DNA of 7,900 bases, from the NCBI GenBank assembly GCA_021850835.1, contig JAJZKS010000074.1, positions 1 to 7,900 of the forward strand, in the 5' to 3' direction. Of the stretch, positions 6,316 through 7,900 are shown piece by piece. The translations under genes and the position numbers were made by a program. The number at the start of each line of letters is the position of its first letter. Position 1 is the first letter of the stretch. Source of the stretch: Thermoplasmata archaeon (GTDB taxonomy: Archaea; Thermoplasmatota; Thermoplasmata; Thermoplasmatales; Thermoplasmataceae). The notes beneath the pieces were generated by a model. The model was given only the letters and a program-made list of their open reading frames with translations. It had not been told where the DNA came from and did no database searches.

Positions 6316-7900
6316 TTGGAAACCATAATAAGCAAGGAACATGCCTTTCGCTTTGCGTTCATGGCAGTTTCAGGCTTTCTTTTTGTGGGTGTCAACGCAG
6401 CCTGGAATGGCCTTGGTTATCTGAATCCCATAGCTTGGTTTCTGGAATGGTTCGACGTAGTACTGGCATTTTTATGCGTATTTAACGCTGTTCGAACAAC
6501 CGACCTGTCAAATCATTTGCACGGTTATATCCTAATCGGAGTTTCTCTTGCCTTCACTGTTTTTTCATATGCCCCTTCTGTTGTAGCACCAATGATCAAT
6601 GGAACCATCAGTCAGTCAATAAATCCAAATGATTTTTTTATTTTAGCACTGCCAGTTTTAATTTTGCCATTCCTAATCCGATATGATTTGAAAAACAGGG
6701 TTAACTCAAAGGCAGTTCCTTTTTTCTTCTTCCTGTCAGTAATCGGTGCCCTTGGGTTTCTGCTTTACATGTTCTGCAGCACAGCGCCCCAGTTTCCAAC
6801 GGATGAATCTGTATTTGACATGTATGCTGCCCATCTCTTCCTCCTGGGAAAGAACCCCTATGACCCTGCTTTGATGTCCGGCGCCTTCAATTTCTACAAT
6901 TTTCCATTCCGCGCCTTTGACCCGATTACACCCCTGACAACAGGGGGATACGTGGATGTTCTGACATATCCTGCACTGTCATTTCTTGTGTTCATTCCCG
7001 CAGCGATCCTCAAGCTCAAGGCCTCCATTATTATGTTGCCGGTCCTTCTCGCCCCTGTTTTTATTGTTTGGTACCGTGCATGGTCACGGAAGGAGTGGTT
7101 GATGTCCTCATATGCAATCCTGCCCTTTGTCAGTCTGCTGCTTTATACATATCAGGGGGCATCGGCTGACACTGACGCACTCTGGGCATCGCTCCTCATG
7201 CTCTCATATATAGCTCTGCCAAGAAGCAAAACTTCAGGTATCCTCTTCGGACTTTCACTATCAGTCAAACAACTGCCCATCATCGCAGCACCATTTCTCC
7301 TTTATTTCGTCTACAGGGAATACGGTGCCGCTAAGACATTAACATGGATTGTGGCAGCGGCTGCAGTATTTTTCGTCATTAACGGCTACTTCATCCTTGA
7401 AAATCCAGGTTACTGGATCTCTTCCATGGTTGCAAATGAGTTTGCACCCCTCATAGGGATAGGGTTCGGGATACCGCAGGTATCATTTTCCGGAATATTC
7501 CAGATTCCTGAAATATACTTTACCATAATCATGGTAGATCTGCTCCTTGTCTTGCTTGCACTGTATGTGGTAAAGTACCAGGAAATGAAATATGTACTCT
7601 TTGTTTTCCCTATCCTCATATTTCTATTCAATTACAGGCTTTTTCCTCAGTATCTATTCTACTGGATGCTTATCTCGCTGCTTCCCATGCTTGATTCCAT
7701 GGCATCGAAGGTATCGCCTGCAAAGGTTGCAGCAACCTCCACTCCGAAGCCCAGATGGACAAAAATAAATCCATCAAAGGCCATGGCGGGAATCATTGTT
7801 GTTATCCTGGTATCGAGCATTCCCATCGGGTATCATGAAGGTGTGCAGAGAAGCAGCGGATATTTTGCCATTGAGTCAGTCACTTACCAATCTCTTAATA
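6316..7900 (+). CDS. Polytopic GT-C-type membrane glycosyltransferase, GT87/DUF2029-like; partial at C-terminus
   Basis: At least 528 codons stay open to the right edge. Five hydrophobic helices lie at about 11-29, 40-58, 70-90, 105-122 and 134-155. They are followed by a loop with the acidic pair T-D-E (D163, E164) and then HLFLLGKNPYDP (GKNPYDP at 178-184). An acidic pair in an external loop followed by G-x-N-P-Y is typical of GT87/ArnT-like GT-C enzymes, which transfer sugars from polyprenyl phosphate donors on the outer face. After YP (218-219) come repeated helices, a SVKQLPII motif (K318, Q319) like the K-Q-x-P of that family, and RLFPQYLFYW further on. The donor and acceptor are unknown; surface glycoproteins or lipids are the likely acceptors. 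The region before the acidic loop is longer than usual, with four extra helices. The start is TTG with GGAG 8 bases upstream. An unrelated polytopic GT-C subfamily is possible. Confidence 0.8.
   Translation, partial: METIISKEHAFRFAFMAVSGFLFVGVNAAWNGLGYLNPIAWFLEWFDVVLAFLCVFNAVRTTDLSNHLHGYILIGVSLAFTVFSYAPSVVAPMINGTISQSINPNDFFILALPVLILPFLIRYDLKNRVNSKAVPFFFFLSVIGALGFLLYMFCSTAPQFPTDESVFDMYAAHLFLLGKNPYDPALMSGAFNFYNFPFRAFDPITPLTTGGYVDVLTYPALSFLVFIPAAILKLKASIIMLPVLLAPVFIVWYRAWSRKEWLMSSYAILPFVSLLLYTYQGASADTDALWASLLMLSYIALPRSKTSGILFGLSLSVKQLPIIAAPFLLYFVYREYGAAKTLTWIVAAAAVFFVINGYFILENPGYWISSMVANEFAPLIGIGFGIPQVSFSGIFQIPEIYFTIIMVDLLLVLLALYVVKYQEMKYVLFVFPILIFLFNYRLFPQYLFYWMLISLLPMLDSMASKVSPAKVAATSTPKPRWTKINPSKAMAGIIVVILVSSIPIGYHEGVQRSSGYFAIESVTYQSLN

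Noticed and set aside
6204..6395. Minus-strand 63-codon frame overlapping the start of the glycosyltransferase
   Set aside because: It is antisense to the GT-C N-terminus and has no domain, promoter or membrane-protein signal.
7410..7631. Minus-strand 73-codon frame near the right edge
   Set aside because: It is antisense to membrane helices of the glycosyltransferase; the composition is what reverse reading of hydrophobic codons gives.

Overview
The window most likely comes from a member of the Thermoplasmata (an acidophilic or thermophilic Thermoplasmatales-type archaeon), though this is inferred from motifs and not from a marker gene. The signs are a secreted protein carrying the E-x-G-L-P-x-G-x-x-W element common in Thermoplasmatales and thermopsin-like proteins, TATA-like boxes about 24 bases upstream of start codons with no leader, heavy use of ATA and AGG codons, and probable TTG start codons. 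There is no rRNA, tRNA, insertion sequence or CRISPR array.

Layout. Bases 1-3992 (minus strand) are one uninterrupted reading frame, cut by the left edge of the window, for a very large secreted protein of at least 1330 residues. It has a signal peptide, a probable six-bladed beta-propeller, a GLP-type beta-sandwich, a complete family-5 (Opp/Dpp-like) solute-binding domain, and the beginning of a further beta-rich region. It carries about 50 N-x-S/T sequons. Upstream on the same strand are a 313-residue protein with two winged-helix-like segments (4187-5128, probable Lrp/AsnC-like regulator) and a GtrA-family four-helix membrane protein (5301-5762). After an AT-rich gap of about 550 bases with no convincing gene, a polytopic GT-C-type membrane glycosyltransferase starts on the plus strand (about 6316) and runs off the right edge.

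How the parts may fit together. GtrA proteins are thought to flip polyprenyl-linked sugars across the membrane, and GT-C enzymes use such lipid-linked sugars outside the membrane. The GtrA and GT-C genes are divergently arranged and lie beside a sequon-dense surface protein, so a local cell-surface glycosylation module is plausible. This rests on proximity only. The regulator lies between the membrane genes and the binding protein and could control either. No transporter permease or ATPase is visible. The most unusual object is the propeller/GLP/solute-binding composite protein; nothing suggests a defence or mobile system.
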